This document shows positions 34,822 to 43,698 of a stretch of DNA of 64,000 nt, piece after piece. Each line of letters begins with the position of its first letter. The first letter of the stretch is position 1. Made by a program: the position numbers and the translations under genes. The notes below the pieces were generated by a model that was not told the DNA's origin, searched no databases, and worked only from the letters and a program-made list of their open reading frames with translations. The stretch spans positions 202,769-266,768 of the forward strand of contig JADJXL010000023.1 of assembly GCA_016715885.1 (NCBI GenBank). Direction: 5' to 3'. Source of the stretch: Polyangiaceae bacterium. GTDB taxonomy: Bacteria; Myxococcota_A; Polyangia; Polyangiales; Polyangiaceae.

Positions 34822-34926
34822 AGGGAGGGGTTTGGCGAGGCGAACCGCGGCCCCTCCAACGTGAATCAAGCCTCGCGTAGCGCGCGTCTCACGCACGCGC
34901 GAAGCGGAGGTACAAATTCTGGCCCG
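34822..34926 (+). repeat. dispersed hairpin repeat, family A copy 5 (partial, diverged)
   Basis: Retains a CCGCGGCCCCTCCAACGTGA version of the middle and the right-hand CTCGCGTAGCGCGCGT-CTC-ACGC hairpin region and tail (ACAAATTCTGGCCCG). The left G-rich end is eroded. It lies between the selenoprotein gene and the tRNA. Confidence 0.65.
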
Positions 34927-34947
34927 AACTCGAACGGATCGCTGTTC

Positions 34948-35024
34948 TGGCGCGCCACAGTGGATTCGAACCACTGGCCTTCGGCTCCGGAGGCCGACGC
35001 TCTATCCAGCTGAGCTAGTGGCGC
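34948..35024 (-). tRNA. tRNA-Arg (anticodon CCG)
   Basis: On the minus strand the 77-nt cloverleaf starts GCGCCACTAGCTCAGCTGG. The acceptor stem GCGCCAC pairs with GTGGCGC, and the D arm is AGCTCAGCTGGATAGAGC. The anticodon stem TCGGC/GCCGA has loop CTCCGGA (anticodon CCG), the T arm is GTGGTTCGAATCCAC, and the discriminator G is followed by an encoded CCA. Confidence 0.95.
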
Positions 35025-35236
35025 ACGCCCGCGCTTTCGAGCGGGGTGAGCAACCTAGCGAGAAGTTTGCCGCGGCGCAAGTCCTTGGCGCGGAATTCCG
35101 AACGCCCGGGACGCGGTGTACCAAAACTTGGCCCTTTGTCTCCACCTTGGGCATGAGGCTACTCATGCATGCACTCAAACGGCCTTTTTCCAGCACACTC
35201 GTCGCCAGCGGGAACCTGGAGATCGCTCTACGTCCA

Positions 35237-36820
35237 ATGAAGTTCGACCTCCGAGCCATCTCCCTTGCGCTCGGCGTGCTCGTGCTCTGCGCGTGTAAGG
35301 GTGGACCCAAAAAGGACGGCGTTGGCGAGGGCATTGTGAGCCTGTCGGCGGTCGCTGAACAAGACGTCGATCCGGCGACGGTGCCCAAGGAAGGCGGCCC
35401 GCGCATTGGCGCTGTGCAAATGGCGGCCGTGATCTATTCGAAGCCTGATCGGCGTTCGCCGAAGCTTGGCTACTTGCGAGCGGGTGGGACGGCGGTTCGT
35501 GGAGAAAAACCCGCGGCGTTCGACGATTGCCAGGGCGGGTATTACCGCGTTCTTCCTGCCGGGTACATCTGTGCGGGTGACGATGCGACGATCGACATGA
35601 AGCATCCGATCCTCCGAGCGCTCACGAAGCGGCCGGATTTGTCGAAACCAATGCCGTATCCGTACGCGTTCGTTCGTGCCATTGCGCCAAACTATTACCG
35701 TCCCGCGACGAAGGCCGAGCAATTCAAATACGAAATGCGCCTGAAGGAGCACCTTCGTAGCTACAAGCGATTGAAGAAAAAGTGGGACGCCATCGAAGTC
35801 GGGGCCAACGACGTGCCGCTCGATGCGGAAGGCAATGCGATTGGAGAGCCGCCGGCCGAACCGCCGGAGCTCTCTGATCAGCAGCTTTATGGCGGTGACG
35901 GTAATGACGCCATTCCGTGGTTTTTCCAAGGCGGCCGCAAAATACCGAACATTTCCACCTTCAAGGTGCCCGATTACGCGATCATCACCAATCGCGTGGC
36001 GCGTCATGCGGGGCTTGCGCTGATTGGCTCGTTCGTCGGTGACAACGATCGCCGGTTTGCCATGACGACCGACGCGAGGCTCGTGCCCACGTCGAAGATC
36101 AAGCCTGCGCGGGGATCGACGTTTCATGGCGTCGATATGCGAAAGGGCTGGGAATTGCCGCTCGCATTCGTGCGCGTGCCGGGCGCATTCAAGTACGACA
36201 CGAGCCGCAGGGCGCTCGATAAAAAAGGAAAGCTCGCATTTCACGCGCCCATTCAGCTCACGGGAAAGTCTACGCGAATTGGCGATACGCGGCTCGTCGA
36301 AGCGAAAGACGGCACGTGGCTAAAGGATTCCGACGTTGCGATCGCCGTTAAACCGTCGGAATTACCGTCGTTCGCGAAAACGACGAAAAAATGGATCGAC
36401 ATATCCATTCTCAGTCAAATCCTCATCCTCTACGAAGGAACGACGCCCGTATATGCAACGGCCGTCGCGACGGGTCGTGATGGTTTGGGAGACCCGAAGA
36501 AGACGTATTCGACCGTGCGCGGAACGTTCAAAGTGCGTGAAAAGCACGTTACGACGACGATGGACTCGCACGAAGTCGGCAACAAATTCGAATTGCGTGA
36601 CGTGCCGTGGGTTCAGTATTTCGAGGCCGGGTATGCGTTGCACGCTGCGCCTTGGCACGACGAATACGGAAAACCGCGCAGCCACGGCTGCATCAACCTG
36701 TCCCCCATCGATGCGCGCCGCGTCTTCATGTGGACCGATCCGCCCTTGCCCACCGATTGGCATGGCGTTCAAGCCAGCGAACCGACGGGCGAAGGGACCG
36801 TGGTCCACATTCATCCGTGA
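35237..36820 (+). CDS. L,D-transpeptidase (YkuD-type) lipoprotein
   Basis: 527 residues. ATG 35237 starts a lipoprotein signal (ALGVLVLCAC). The upstream open part of the frame crosses the tRNA and is excluded. The N-terminal 300 residues are not recognised beyond SH3-like fragments (AVIYSKPDRRSPKLGYLRAGG). The C-terminal YkuD domain shows WIDISILSQILILYEG, ATAVATGRDGLGDPKKTYST and, near residues 481-487, RSHGCINLSP with catalytic His 483 and Cys 485. It should form 3-3 peptidoglycan cross-links or attach a protein to peptidoglycan in the periplasm. Monocistronic, convergent with the PLP-enzyme gene. Confidence 0.9.
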   Translation: MKFDLRAISLALGVLVLCACKGGPKKDGVGEGIVSLSAVAEQDVDPATVPKEGGPRIGAVQMAAVIYSKPDRRSPKLGYLRAGGTAVRGEKPAAFDDCQGGYYRVLPAGYICAGDDATIDMKHPILRALTKRPDLSKPMPYPYAFVRAIAPNYYRPATKAEQFKYEMRLKEHLRSYKRLKKKWDAIEVGANDVPLDAEGNAIGEPPAEPPELSDQQLYGGDGNDAIPWFFQGGRKIPNISTFKVPDYAIITNRVARHAGLALIGSFVGDNDRRFAMTTDARLVPTSKIKPARGSTFHGVDMRKGWELPLAFVRVPGAFKYDTSRRALDKKGKLAFHAPIQLTGKSTRIGDTRLVEAKDGTWLKDSDVAIAVKPSELPSFAKTTKKWIDISILSQILILYEGTTPVYATAVATGRDGLGDPKKTYSTVRGTFKVREKHVTTTMDSHEVGNKFELRDVPWVQYFEAGYALHAAPWHDEYGKPRSHGCINLSPIDARRVFMWTDPPLPTDWHGVQASEPTGEGTVVHIHP

Positions 36821-36829
36821 TCGAACGAA

Positions 36830-37838
36830 TCACTCGTCTTCTTCGACGACGCTCGCGAATTCCGCTGCCTGAGCAAGCAGCCCGGGCAGCCCGCCCGTAT
36901 GCAGGAAAAGCACGCGTTTGCCCGAGAGCAAACCGTTTGGCTTCGAAAGATCGACCAATCCTGAAAACGCCTTGCCCGTGTAGACCGGATCGAGCACCAG
37001 CCCGGACAAACTCGCCACGCGCGCAACGAGCTTACGCTGCTCGGTCGTCATCACCGCATACGCAGGACCTTTGCACCGATCGTCCACGATGACCTTCGCC
37101 GGCTCCGGGCAGCCGCGGATCGAGCTGCCGAGCATCCTTGATGATGCCCGCGATGCGCGCCTCGAAGTACGCCGCGTCATCGCATACGGCCATCGCCACG
37201 ACTTCACGCGCAACGCCGTACATCGCAGCTCCCAGCGCAACGCCCGCTGCAGTGCCGCCCGACCCACACGCCAGCACGATAGCATCGTAGGGTTTGCCCC
37301 CGCCAAGCCCCAAATCGAGCTGCCTTCGCACTTCGGCCATCGCTTCGACGTAGCCGAGCGCTCCGAGACCGTTCGAGCCACCTTCCGGAATCACATACGC
37401 GCGACGCCCTTCGCGCAGCAGCGCTTCGGCGGCTTGATCCATGATGCGATCCCGATCCGGCCATTGTTCAGGCGAAAAAAACCGCACCTCGGCACCCACC
37501 AAGCGATCGAGGAGCAAGTTGCCATCGACGGTGACGCTGTCCGGATCGTTTGTCCGTAGAAACAGGAGTGACTTGAGGCCGAGCGACGCTGCACAAAGCG
37601 CGGTTGCGCGCGAGTGATTCGACTGCACGCCGCCGCACGTGATCACCGTGTCGCACTCGAGCGACAGCGCTTCGGCGAGCAGAAACTCGAGCTTGCGGAT
37701 CTTGTTGCCGGCTTCGGCGCCGCCGGTCATGTCGTCGCGTTTGACCCACAGATCGATGCCCGTGGCTTCGACGAGGCGGCGCGGACGCTGGATGGGCGTT
37801 GGAAGATGAGCGAGAGGAAGTCGTCGGCGCATGGTCAT
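36830..37838 (-). pseudogene. D-cysteine desulfhydrase/ACC deaminase-like PLP enzyme, frameshifted
   Basis: The first 245 codons (from ATG 37838) encode a PLP beta-family enzyme: LWVKRDDMTGGAEAGNKIRKLE with the PLP Lys in GNKIRK, GGVQSNHSRATAL, EGGSNGLGALGYVEA, LACGSGGTAAG. Near 37105 the reading frame is lost (DPRLP then AGEGHRG), and the family-typical end continues one base over (KVIVDDRCKGPAYAVMTTEQRKLVA ... LFLHTGGLPGLLAQ) to the stop at 36830. The joined length, about 335 residues, is normal. One base inserted or two lost in CTGCCCGGAGCC would explain it, either a real mutation or an assembly error. The start overlaps the stop of the carrier-protein gene (ATGA), so it belongs to a three-gene operon. 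Confidence 0.8.
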
Positions 37839-38338
37839 TCGAGCTCGATGAGCTTGGCACCACCTTCGACCGCCGTGCCAGCAGTGACGTACACCTTCTT
37901 CACTTTGCCGTCGTGCAGTGCCGAAAGCTCGTTCTCCATCTTCATCGCCTCGACGACGACGAGCGGTTTTCCTGCTTGAATTTCGTCTCCCTCGGCAACC
38001 AGCACCTTGAGCACTCGGCCGGGCATGGGGGACGTCACGAGTTTGTCCGCGCCACCTGCGGTTTTACCCGAGCTACCGGCGAGCGCGCGCGTGCGTTCGT
38101 TTTCGACCTGCACGTGAAAGCGCCGATCCGACGAAACGACGCCGACGTCCGGAGCTTTGCCGTCCATCCAGAGCTCGACGGATTGGCCTTCGACGTTGAG
38201 GTGCACGGCGCCGCGGTGATCGAACGCATCGATGGTCAGCGTTCGCCCTTCGATCGACGTTTGGATTTCGCCTGTAGGCAGGATGGTCACGTCGACGGGT
38301 ACTTCGCGTCCGGAGGAAAATTTGACGAAATAGCGCAT
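37835..38338 (-). CDS. biotin/lipoyl attachment domain protein (acyl-CoA carboxylase carrier-like)
   Basis: 167 residues from ATG 38338. The N-terminal half (RYFVKFSSGREVPVDVTILPTG, LWMDGKAPDVGVV) resembles the region that precedes the carrier domain in acyl-CoA carboxylase alpha chains. The C-terminal domain is a biotinyl/lipoyl fold with SPMPGRVLKVLVAEGDEIQAG and the modification site EAMKMEN, a biotin-type motif. No carboxylase subunit is nearby, so the partner is elsewhere. It lies 5 bp after the lipoprotein gene and overlaps the PLP-enzyme gene. Confidence 0.87.
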   Translation of the reverse strand: MRYFVKFSSGREVPVDVTILPTGEIQTSIEGRTLTIDAFDHRGAVHLNVEGQSVELWMDGKAPDVGVVSSDRRFHVQVENERTRALAGSSGKTAGGADKLVTSPMPGRVLKVLVAEGDEIQAGKPLVVVEAMKMENELSALHDGKVKKVYVTAGTAVEGGAKLIELE

Positions 38339-38343
38339 GGGAA

Positions 38344-38757
38344 TCAGGGGCTCTTGGGGACGAGAGCGCAGCGTCCCTGGTAGCACGAGCAAGGGTTCAC
38401 GTCGGCGCTGGAGCAGTCGATGTTCATCGTGCAAACGGTATCGGGCGTGCGTGGCTCTGCTTTGCCAACGGCAACGCATGCTCGCGCGTGACACGGAACG
38501 CTTGGCGCGCAGTCGGCGTCTTTCGTACAGGCGTCGTCGCTCGAAACGGGCGCGGGCAAGCGGCAATTGAAATCCGGTCCGCCCGGTCCTTCCGGTGCTG
38601 TCGAAGTCGATGGTGCAGGGGGAGATTGCTTTGCATCACCCGAAGGTTCGGTGTCTTTCGCATCGCTCGAATTGCCGGGCGTCTTGATGTCGACCGGGTC
38701 GGAGGACGCGCCGCAACCAGCAAGTACGAGCACGAGCGTGAACGAGATACGTCGCAT
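38344..38757 (-). CDS. small Cys-rich lipoprotein
   Basis: 137 residues from ATG 38757 (signal MRRISFTLVLVLAGCG). After a Ser/Pro/Asp-rich linker there are about 10 cysteines in the second half (FNCRLPAP, DDACTKDADCAPSVPCHARACV, VCTMNIDCSS, NPCSCYQGRCALV), a pattern found in many myxobacterial surface lipoproteins. It is the first gene of the operon with the carrier protein. An 82-bp divergent spacer separates it from hutH. Confidence 0.7.
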   Translation of the reverse strand: MRRISFTLVLVLAGCGASSDPVDIKTPGNSSDAKDTEPSGDAKQSPPAPSTSTAPEGPGGPDFNCRLPAPVSSDDACTKDADCAPSVPCHARACVAVGKAEPRTPDTVCTMNIDCSSADVNPCSCYQGRCALVPKSP

Positions 38758-38839
38758 CGAGGGGCGGCAGGATAGGCGATTCGCAGGTTCGTCGGAAGGC
38801 GGTTCGTCGTCTTCGTTGCCGCCTGCTAGCGTTGCCCTC

Positions 38840-40396
38840 GTGCACGCGAAATCTCCTGTCGAACTCGGTCGTCCCATGTCGCTCGTGGACCTCGAAGACG
38901 TTGCTCGTCGAGGTCGTTCTGTCGTGTTTGGCGCAGAGGCGCGAGCACGCGTCGAGGCTGCTCGTCGTGCTGTCGATGCCATCGTGGATGGAGGCGACGA
39001 GGCGCCTGCGGTGTACGGCATCAACACGGGTTTTGGCGCGCTTGCGGAGACGCGTATCGAGCATCGCGACGTGATTGCGCTGCAAAAAAACCTCGTGCGC
39101 AGTCACGCGTGTGGCGTGGGGCCGGACCTCGGTGCAGCCGAGGTTCGCGCGATGATGCTGCTGCGAGCGCAGGTCGTGGCGCTCGGGTACTCGGGCGTGC
39201 GAGTCGATGTCGTCGACCTGCTCGTGGAGATGTTGAACCGTGGGGTTTGTCCGCGGATTCCGTCGCAAGGTTCGGTGGGCGCATCGGGCGACCTGGCGCC
39301 GCTCGCACACTTGGCGCTCGTGCTCATGGGCGAGGGCGAAGCATCGTTCGAGGGTGAACGAATGTCGGGTGGTGAAGCGCTTTCGCGCGCGCGGCTGCGT
39401 CCGGTCGAGCTTGCTGCGAAGGAGGGTCTCGCGCTGATCAACGGCACGCAATACATGGCGGCGCTCGGCTCGCTGGCGCTCTGTGACGCACTTGCGCTGT
39501 GCACCGTGGCCGATGTTGCGGGCGCGATGAGCCTCGAGGCGGCGAAGGGATCGAAGCGTCCGTTCGACGAGCGATTGATGGCGGTGCGGCCTCATCCGGG
39601 GCAGCGAGCGGTTGCGTCGAACTTGCGAGCGATGCTTGGCGACAGCGAGATCATGCAGAGCCACGCGGACTGTCCTCGCGTGCAGGATGCGTATTCGCTC
39701 AGGTGCATGCCGCAGGTGCATGGGGCTTCGCGTGATGCGCTCGTGTGGTCGGCGGGCGTGCTTGCGCGCGAGCTCGAGAGCGTGACGGACAATCCGACGA
39801 TCTTTTTGCGTGAGGATGGCGGAGCCGATCTCCTCTCGGGCGGGAACTTTCACGGCCAGCCGCTCGCGCTCGCGCTGGACCTCGCGGCGTTGGCGGTGGC
39901 GGAGCTTGCGAACATCAGCGAGCGTCGTGTCGAGCAGCTCGTGAACCCCGCGTTGTCATCGGGGTTGACGCCATTCCTTGCACCTCAAAGTGGTTTGCAT
40001 TCGGGCTTCATGATCGCGCAGGTGGCGAGCGCGTCGCTCGTGAGTGAGAACAAGGTGTTGTGTCATCCGGCGAGTGTCGATTCGATCCCGTCGAGTGCTG
40101 GGCGAGAGGATCACGTCAGCATGGGGAGCGTGAGTGCGCGCAAGCTTGGGCAGGTGATCGAGAACGTGCGCAGTTCGCTTGCGATCGAGATACTGACGGC
40201 GGCGCAGGGGATCGATCAGCGTCGGCCTTTGCGTTCGAGCAAGGCGGTGGAGCGAGCGCACGATGTGGTGCGGGCGGTGAGTCCGACGCTGCTCGAGGAT
40301 CGGCCGCTCTACAAGGACATCGCGGTGGTGCGGGAGCTATTGGTATCGGGGAGCTTGGTGCGAGCGGTGGAGGAAGTGACGGGGGTGTTGTTGTAG
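38840..40396 (+). CDS. hutH: histidine ammonia-lyase
   Basis: Catalyses His to urocanate plus ammonia, the first step of histidine degradation. GTG 38840 gives 518 residues, normal for the family; upstream codons shadow the opposite lipoprotein. Diagnostic motifs are YGINTGFGALAET, QKNLVRSHACGVG, the GASGDLAPLAHLAL segment whose Ala-Ser-Gly cyclises to the MIO cofactor (near residue 147), INGTQYMAALG, DAYSLRCMPQVHGA, ESVTDNPTIF, SGGNFHGQPLAL and ENKVLCHPASVDSIPSSAGREDHVSMG. No other hut gene is adjacent. Tyrosine or phenylalanine lyase activity cannot be excluded from sequence alone, but His-type motifs fit best. Confidence 0.9.
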   Translation: MHAKSPVELGRPMSLVDLEDVARRGRSVVFGAEARARVEAARRAVDAIVDGGDEAPAVYGINTGFGALAETRIEHRDVIALQKNLVRSHACGVGPDLGAAEVRAMMLLRAQVVALGYSGVRVDVVDLLVEMLNRGVCPRIPSQGSVGASGDLAPLAHLALVLMGEGEASFEGERMSGGEALSRARLRPVELAAKEGLALINGTQYMAALGSLALCDALALCTVADVAGAMSLEAAKGSKRPFDERLMAVRPHPGQRAVASNLRAMLGDSEIMQSHADCPRVQDAYSLRCMPQVHGASRDALVWSAGVLARELESVTDNPTIFLREDGGADLLSGGNFHGQPLALALDLAALAVAELANISERRVEQLVNPALSSGLTPFLAPQSGLHSGFMIAQVASASLVSENKVLCHPASVDSIPSSAGREDHVSMGSVSARKLGQVIENVRSSLAIEILTAAQGIDQRRPLRSSKAVERAHDVVRAVSPTLLEDRPLYKDIAVVRELLVSGSLVRAVEEVTGVLL

Positions 40397-40848
40397 TCGT
40401 TTGGGAGAGCCAAGATCGTTTGCCCCCCAAAATTGTGGTTATGAGGGGAGCATGGGGACTGGCTCTGAAGTTTTAACTGTTTTCCTTTCGCCTACCCACC
40501 ACGCCACACTCCGGTTGGCACGGAGGCAGTTGCGAGTTCCCCTGCCGGATCCCTCTTCATTTCGACCGACCCCGGCAGGCGAAGTTGAGCGTCCAGGACG
40601 GCACCGCCGACCCCGACGCCCTTTGAGGCGTGGTTGATGGGAACACTCACAGCCCCAAGTCACCCTTGCTCACGCACCCCCTAACGCCACCCCTTTGCCA
40701 CCGTTTCCTTTCCTGACACCGACGCCAGAGTTCGGGCGACGAACCGGCACCGGGCCACCTTCACGCGAACACGAGGCCAAGCGCCCAAACGACTCACCGC
40801 ACCGCAAATCCGCCCATAACATTCAAAAATCAGTGGTTCGTTCTTTTG
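40397..40848 (+). other. intergenic region with an inverted repeat
   Basis: No convincing gene in about 450 bp. A 7-bp inverted repeat, CTGCCGG (about 40541) with CCGGCAG (about 40573), could form a long-loop hairpin. The stretch 40801-40860 is AT-richer than its surroundings and may hold the promoter of the next gene. No known riboswitch class was recognised. Confidence 0.35.
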
Positions 40849-41232
40849 GTGCTCGCGATCCGGCGACGATACAGTACATTCGTTCAGGTGATCTCGGGGC
40901 GTGAAGAGCCATTTCCTGCGGCAGCCGTGCGCGACCTCGTCGGCATCGTTCGCGCAATGTATGTGGCCGCCAAACTCGGCGGCGCAGGCAAGAACGACCT
41001 TGTCCGCATCGAGCGCGTAGGCCGCGATCTCTCGGCTGCTCTCGAGCTTGCCAGCCGCTCGGGGCCCGGCACCATCGGCTACTCGGCTGCTTGGAAGAAG
41101 GCCGAAGACGCTTCGCGTCGCGCGTGTGATCTCGTCGATGCGCTCACGCCTGCGGAACCGCTCGTGCACGCTGCGCGCAGTCGCATCGCAGGACCTTTGC
41201 CGGCTGCCAGAGAAGAGGTCGCCGAACGCTGA
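40849..41232 (+). CDS. conserved-looking small helical protein, unknown function
   Basis: About 127 residues. The codon use is strongly biased to G/C at third positions on this strand. The sequence is mostly helical (VRDLVGIVRAMYVAAKLGG, VRIERVGRDLSAALELAS, WKKAEDASRRACDLVDAL) and ends REEVAER. The start is uncertain (TTG 40846, GTG 40849 or GTG 40888; none has a clear ribosome site). No domain recognised. Confidence 0.5.
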   Translation: MLAIRRRYSTFVQVISGREEPFPAAAVRDLVGIVRAMYVAAKLGGAGKNDLVRIERVGRDLSAALELASRSGPGTIGYSAAWKKAEDASRRACDLVDALTPAEPLVHAARSRIAGPLPAAREEVAER

Positions 41233-41274
41233 ACGCGCGAATGTGCGGGGCGGACCGACGTTTGTCCCAGCGCC

Positions 41275-41817
41275 TCACCTCGCCCTCATCACCCGCACCG
41301 GTGTTCCATCCGGACCAACCCGCACATCGCCCGGCGCTGTCGTCGCAGGCGGCGCATTCGCGTTCACCGTGAACGACTGCACCCGCTCGCGCACGCTGCT
41401 TCCGAACGTACCGCGCACGCGAATCGCAAGGTTTGTCCGCACGTTGCTCGGCGCCTTGAACGACACGTTCACGTCCACGTGTTCTCCTCGGGCAAACCGC
41501 GACTGACTCACCGGCTGTCCGTTTTTCGTGATCCCCATGCTCGTCACGGTCAGCCCATCCACGCCCCACACATCGATCGTCACATCGGTCGCATCGGTCT
41601 TGAAACCGACGTTCAGCGTCGCCTTGCCGGCTTCCAACTGGCCATCGATGATCACGGGCGCCGACGGTTTGTCCGTGCGAGCTCCCGTGTCCGTCGAAGC
41701 TTCGCCTAGTGGTGCCGTCGTATTCCCGGCGTGCTCGGCATCTTTGGGCTCGACGTTGCCGCATCCAGCGAGCGCCAGTGTCGAGAGGAGACCGAGCGCA
41801 AATATTTTGGTTTTCAT
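41275..41817 (-). CDS. lipoprotein of unknown function
   Basis: 180 residues. ATG 41817 has AAGGAG upstream and begins the signal MKTKIFALGLLSTLALAGCG. The mature part is beta-rich (VIIDGQLEAGKATLNVGFKTDATDVTIDVWGVDGL, VDVNVSFKAPSNVRTNLAIRVRGTFG), resembling an immunoglobulin-like or bacterial beta-sandwich fold. It lies immediately downstream of the broken metallopeptidase-like gene on the same strand and may once have been co-transcribed with it. Confidence 0.75.
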   Translation of the reverse strand: MKTKIFALGLLSTLALAGCGNVEPKDAEHAGNTTAPLGEASTDTGARTDKPSAPVIIDGQLEAGKATLNVGFKTDATDVTIDVWGVDGLTVTSMGITKNGQPVSQSRFARGEHVDVNVSFKAPSNVRTNLAIRVRGTFGSSVRERVQSFTVNANAPPATTAPGDVRVGPDGTPVRVMRAR

Positions 41818-41839
41818 CTTCCGAGTCTCCTTCACGGCG

Positions 41840-43438
41840 TCCGTCGACGAGTACATCGTAGGGTCCGCTGAATTCACCAAAACCTTGGATATTGATCACG
41901 TATTCGTCGGTGGTTGTCCGAAAATTCACGGACTCATTGCCGCTCGTCGTTATCGCGCTCGCGATTTCCTTGCCGCGCCGATAAACATCAATGTCCACGT
42001 CGTCAAGCTGCTCGTCGATACATTGACGGGCGAGCCATTTCCGGTGAACCGGAGGAAACGGTTTTGCCCGAGCAATGCCCAATCGAGGCCTCCAACGAGC
42101 GTGACCGTTTTCGAGTCTCCAATCTTCATTCCGATGTAGACCGGAATTGCATTGGGATCGTCGCCGCCGTGCGTTTCGTTCGTTCCCAATCGTCGGCGAT
42201 GGGATTGATTCCAAATCCCGAACCATTCCCGTGGTGTACCACGAGTGCATCGATTGCACCGACGGCATTTGCATGATTGGCCTTCAGGGCCGCGACGAAA
42301 GGAAATAACGTCGTCATGGCTGGCGTCGTTTTGTATCCACCCACCATTGCCGCATAAATACCGGGCACTCCGAGGCGATACTTTGTCGAACGCTTCGGCG
42401 CCGTTCTTGTCGTCGTCGTAGAGGTCGAATACGATATTTTGCACCGTCGTTTCCGAATACCATCCCGGCTTGGCCGCCGCGCTCGTGTCGTTATCGTCGA
42501 TGTCTTCCCAGAAACCATTTTTTTGCTGCACTCCCGACGAATCGCTGTACACCGTATCCGGCTCCAAGATGATTGCCGAAAGTGCATTACAAAACCCCTT
42601 CTGCGAAGGCCAGTCGTGGATCGAGGACATCCCCGAAGCCGTGACTTCCTCCTTGGCTATCGGATCGCGATGAAATCCTCCGAACGAGTGCCCCCATTCG
42701 TGCACGATAACATGCGTATCGAACTCGTCCGTGTCGACATCTTCTTTGCCCAAAATCTAGAATCTCGGCGCCATCCCAATACGACGTGCCGGTGCCCGAG
42801 ATTGACATTGCCATCTTCGGGCCTGTTCTCCACGCTCCAATTGATCTCTAATTTTGGAAATACCGGCTTTGGCGTTCCTTCGTCGATGAATCGACGGGCT
42901 GCTGCATATGCGGCGTCGAGAATCGTAAACGGAGCGGATTGTCTTTCATTCCCGTACGAGCCGTCCGTCCATCCCGTGCGCGCTACGATGTCGAGTGTTT
43001 TGCACCGTCGGCGACGATTTCGGCGCTCTCGAGGACGTATTTCGCATTTTGTGTCGTATTGTCCACCACGACGATCGGTGGATCGGTCGTTTCAGCATAA
43101 ACCCATATCTTGACGCTCGGCGAACCTGACCAATTGAATGCGTATTTGCCCTCGCTCGAGGACCTGGTCTCCTCCAAAACGTTGTCATTCGCGGCATCCA
43201 GCAGAAGGACCCGTGCGCCTCGAATGGGGTGCGATGCGATTTTCGAATAATCCAGTCCGTCGTTCAAACGATCGTACGGGACGGACTCGTAACGAAGCTC
43301 ACCCGAAAGGCGCGGATTGGACGGCGTTCCGCCAGTCGTCGCGGGTTTTTCGTCCGACCCACATCCTGCCGCAACCAGGGCCGACAGCATTACGAAAAGC
43401 GGTATACCCCGCCGCGGCTTCGTGCGTCTCGTCATCAT
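41840..43438 (-). pseudogene. broken secreted metallopeptidase-like lipoprotein gene with multiple frameshifts
   Basis: From ATG 43438 (GGAGGAAG upstream) the sequence encodes a lipoprotein signal (LSALVAAGCG) and a carboxypeptidase-regulatory-like beta domain (GARVLLLDAANDNVLEE). The sense then jumps between all three frames: IVARTGWTDGSYGNE, SGTGTSYWDGAEI, DTHVIVHEWGHSFGGFH (HExxH-like zinc site reading HEWGH), GVPGIYAAMVGGY, NAIPVYIGMKIGDSK and finally VDIDVYRRGKEIAS. About six frame changes are needed for one continuous protein of about 520 residues. GC is lower than in the flanking genes. Either a decaying gene or a badly sequenced one. The 3' limit is approximate. Confidence 0.7.
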
Positions 43439-43510
43439 CCGCTTCCTCCAAAGGATCCCGAACGCTTTGGGTAGACTAGGATGCCGAACATTTCGGAGCA
43501 AGGGCCATTC

Positions 43511-43646
43511 GGGGGGTATGGGGGGCAGAGCATTTTATTCCCCCTCTCCGCCGCGCCATAGGCGCGTGGGGAGAGGGGGTTAGGGGGTGAGGCGCGACCC
43601 CACCATCGACTGGCCTCGCGAAGCGAGCGCTCAAATCCAGGCCCGG
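43511..43646 (+). repeat. dispersed hairpin repeat, family A copy 6 (with inner C/G module, right hairpin deleted)
   Basis: Left end GGGGGGTATGGGGGGCAGAG, inner CCCCCTCTCC ... GGAGAGGGGG module as at 18229, then CTCGCGAAGCGAGCG directly joined to the tail CAAATCCAGGCCCGG. The long right-hand stem seen in other copies is missing. It lies in the divergent spacer between the broken metallopeptidase gene and the kinase gene. Confidence 0.85.
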
Positions 43647-43698
43647 CATCGATCCGTCTTCTCGTAATTTCCTCGCGGGTCGATTAGCATGCGCTCCC

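Noticed and set aside
34948..35024. The tRNA as an integration site for a genomic island
   Set aside because: No integrase gene and no partial repeat of the tRNA 3' end were found in the window.
35018..35236. N-terminal extension of the L,D-transpeptidase
   Set aside because: It overlaps the tRNA-Arg gene; ATG 35237 gives a proper lipoprotein signal.
40440..40660. A riboswitch or structured RNA upstream of the 40849 gene
   Set aside because: Only one 7-bp long-loop inverted repeat is visible and no known riboswitch consensus matches.
40681..41169. A 162-codon minus-strand frame opposite the 40849 gene
   Set aside because: Codon bias and composition favour the plus-strand reading; the minus product has no coherent fold features.
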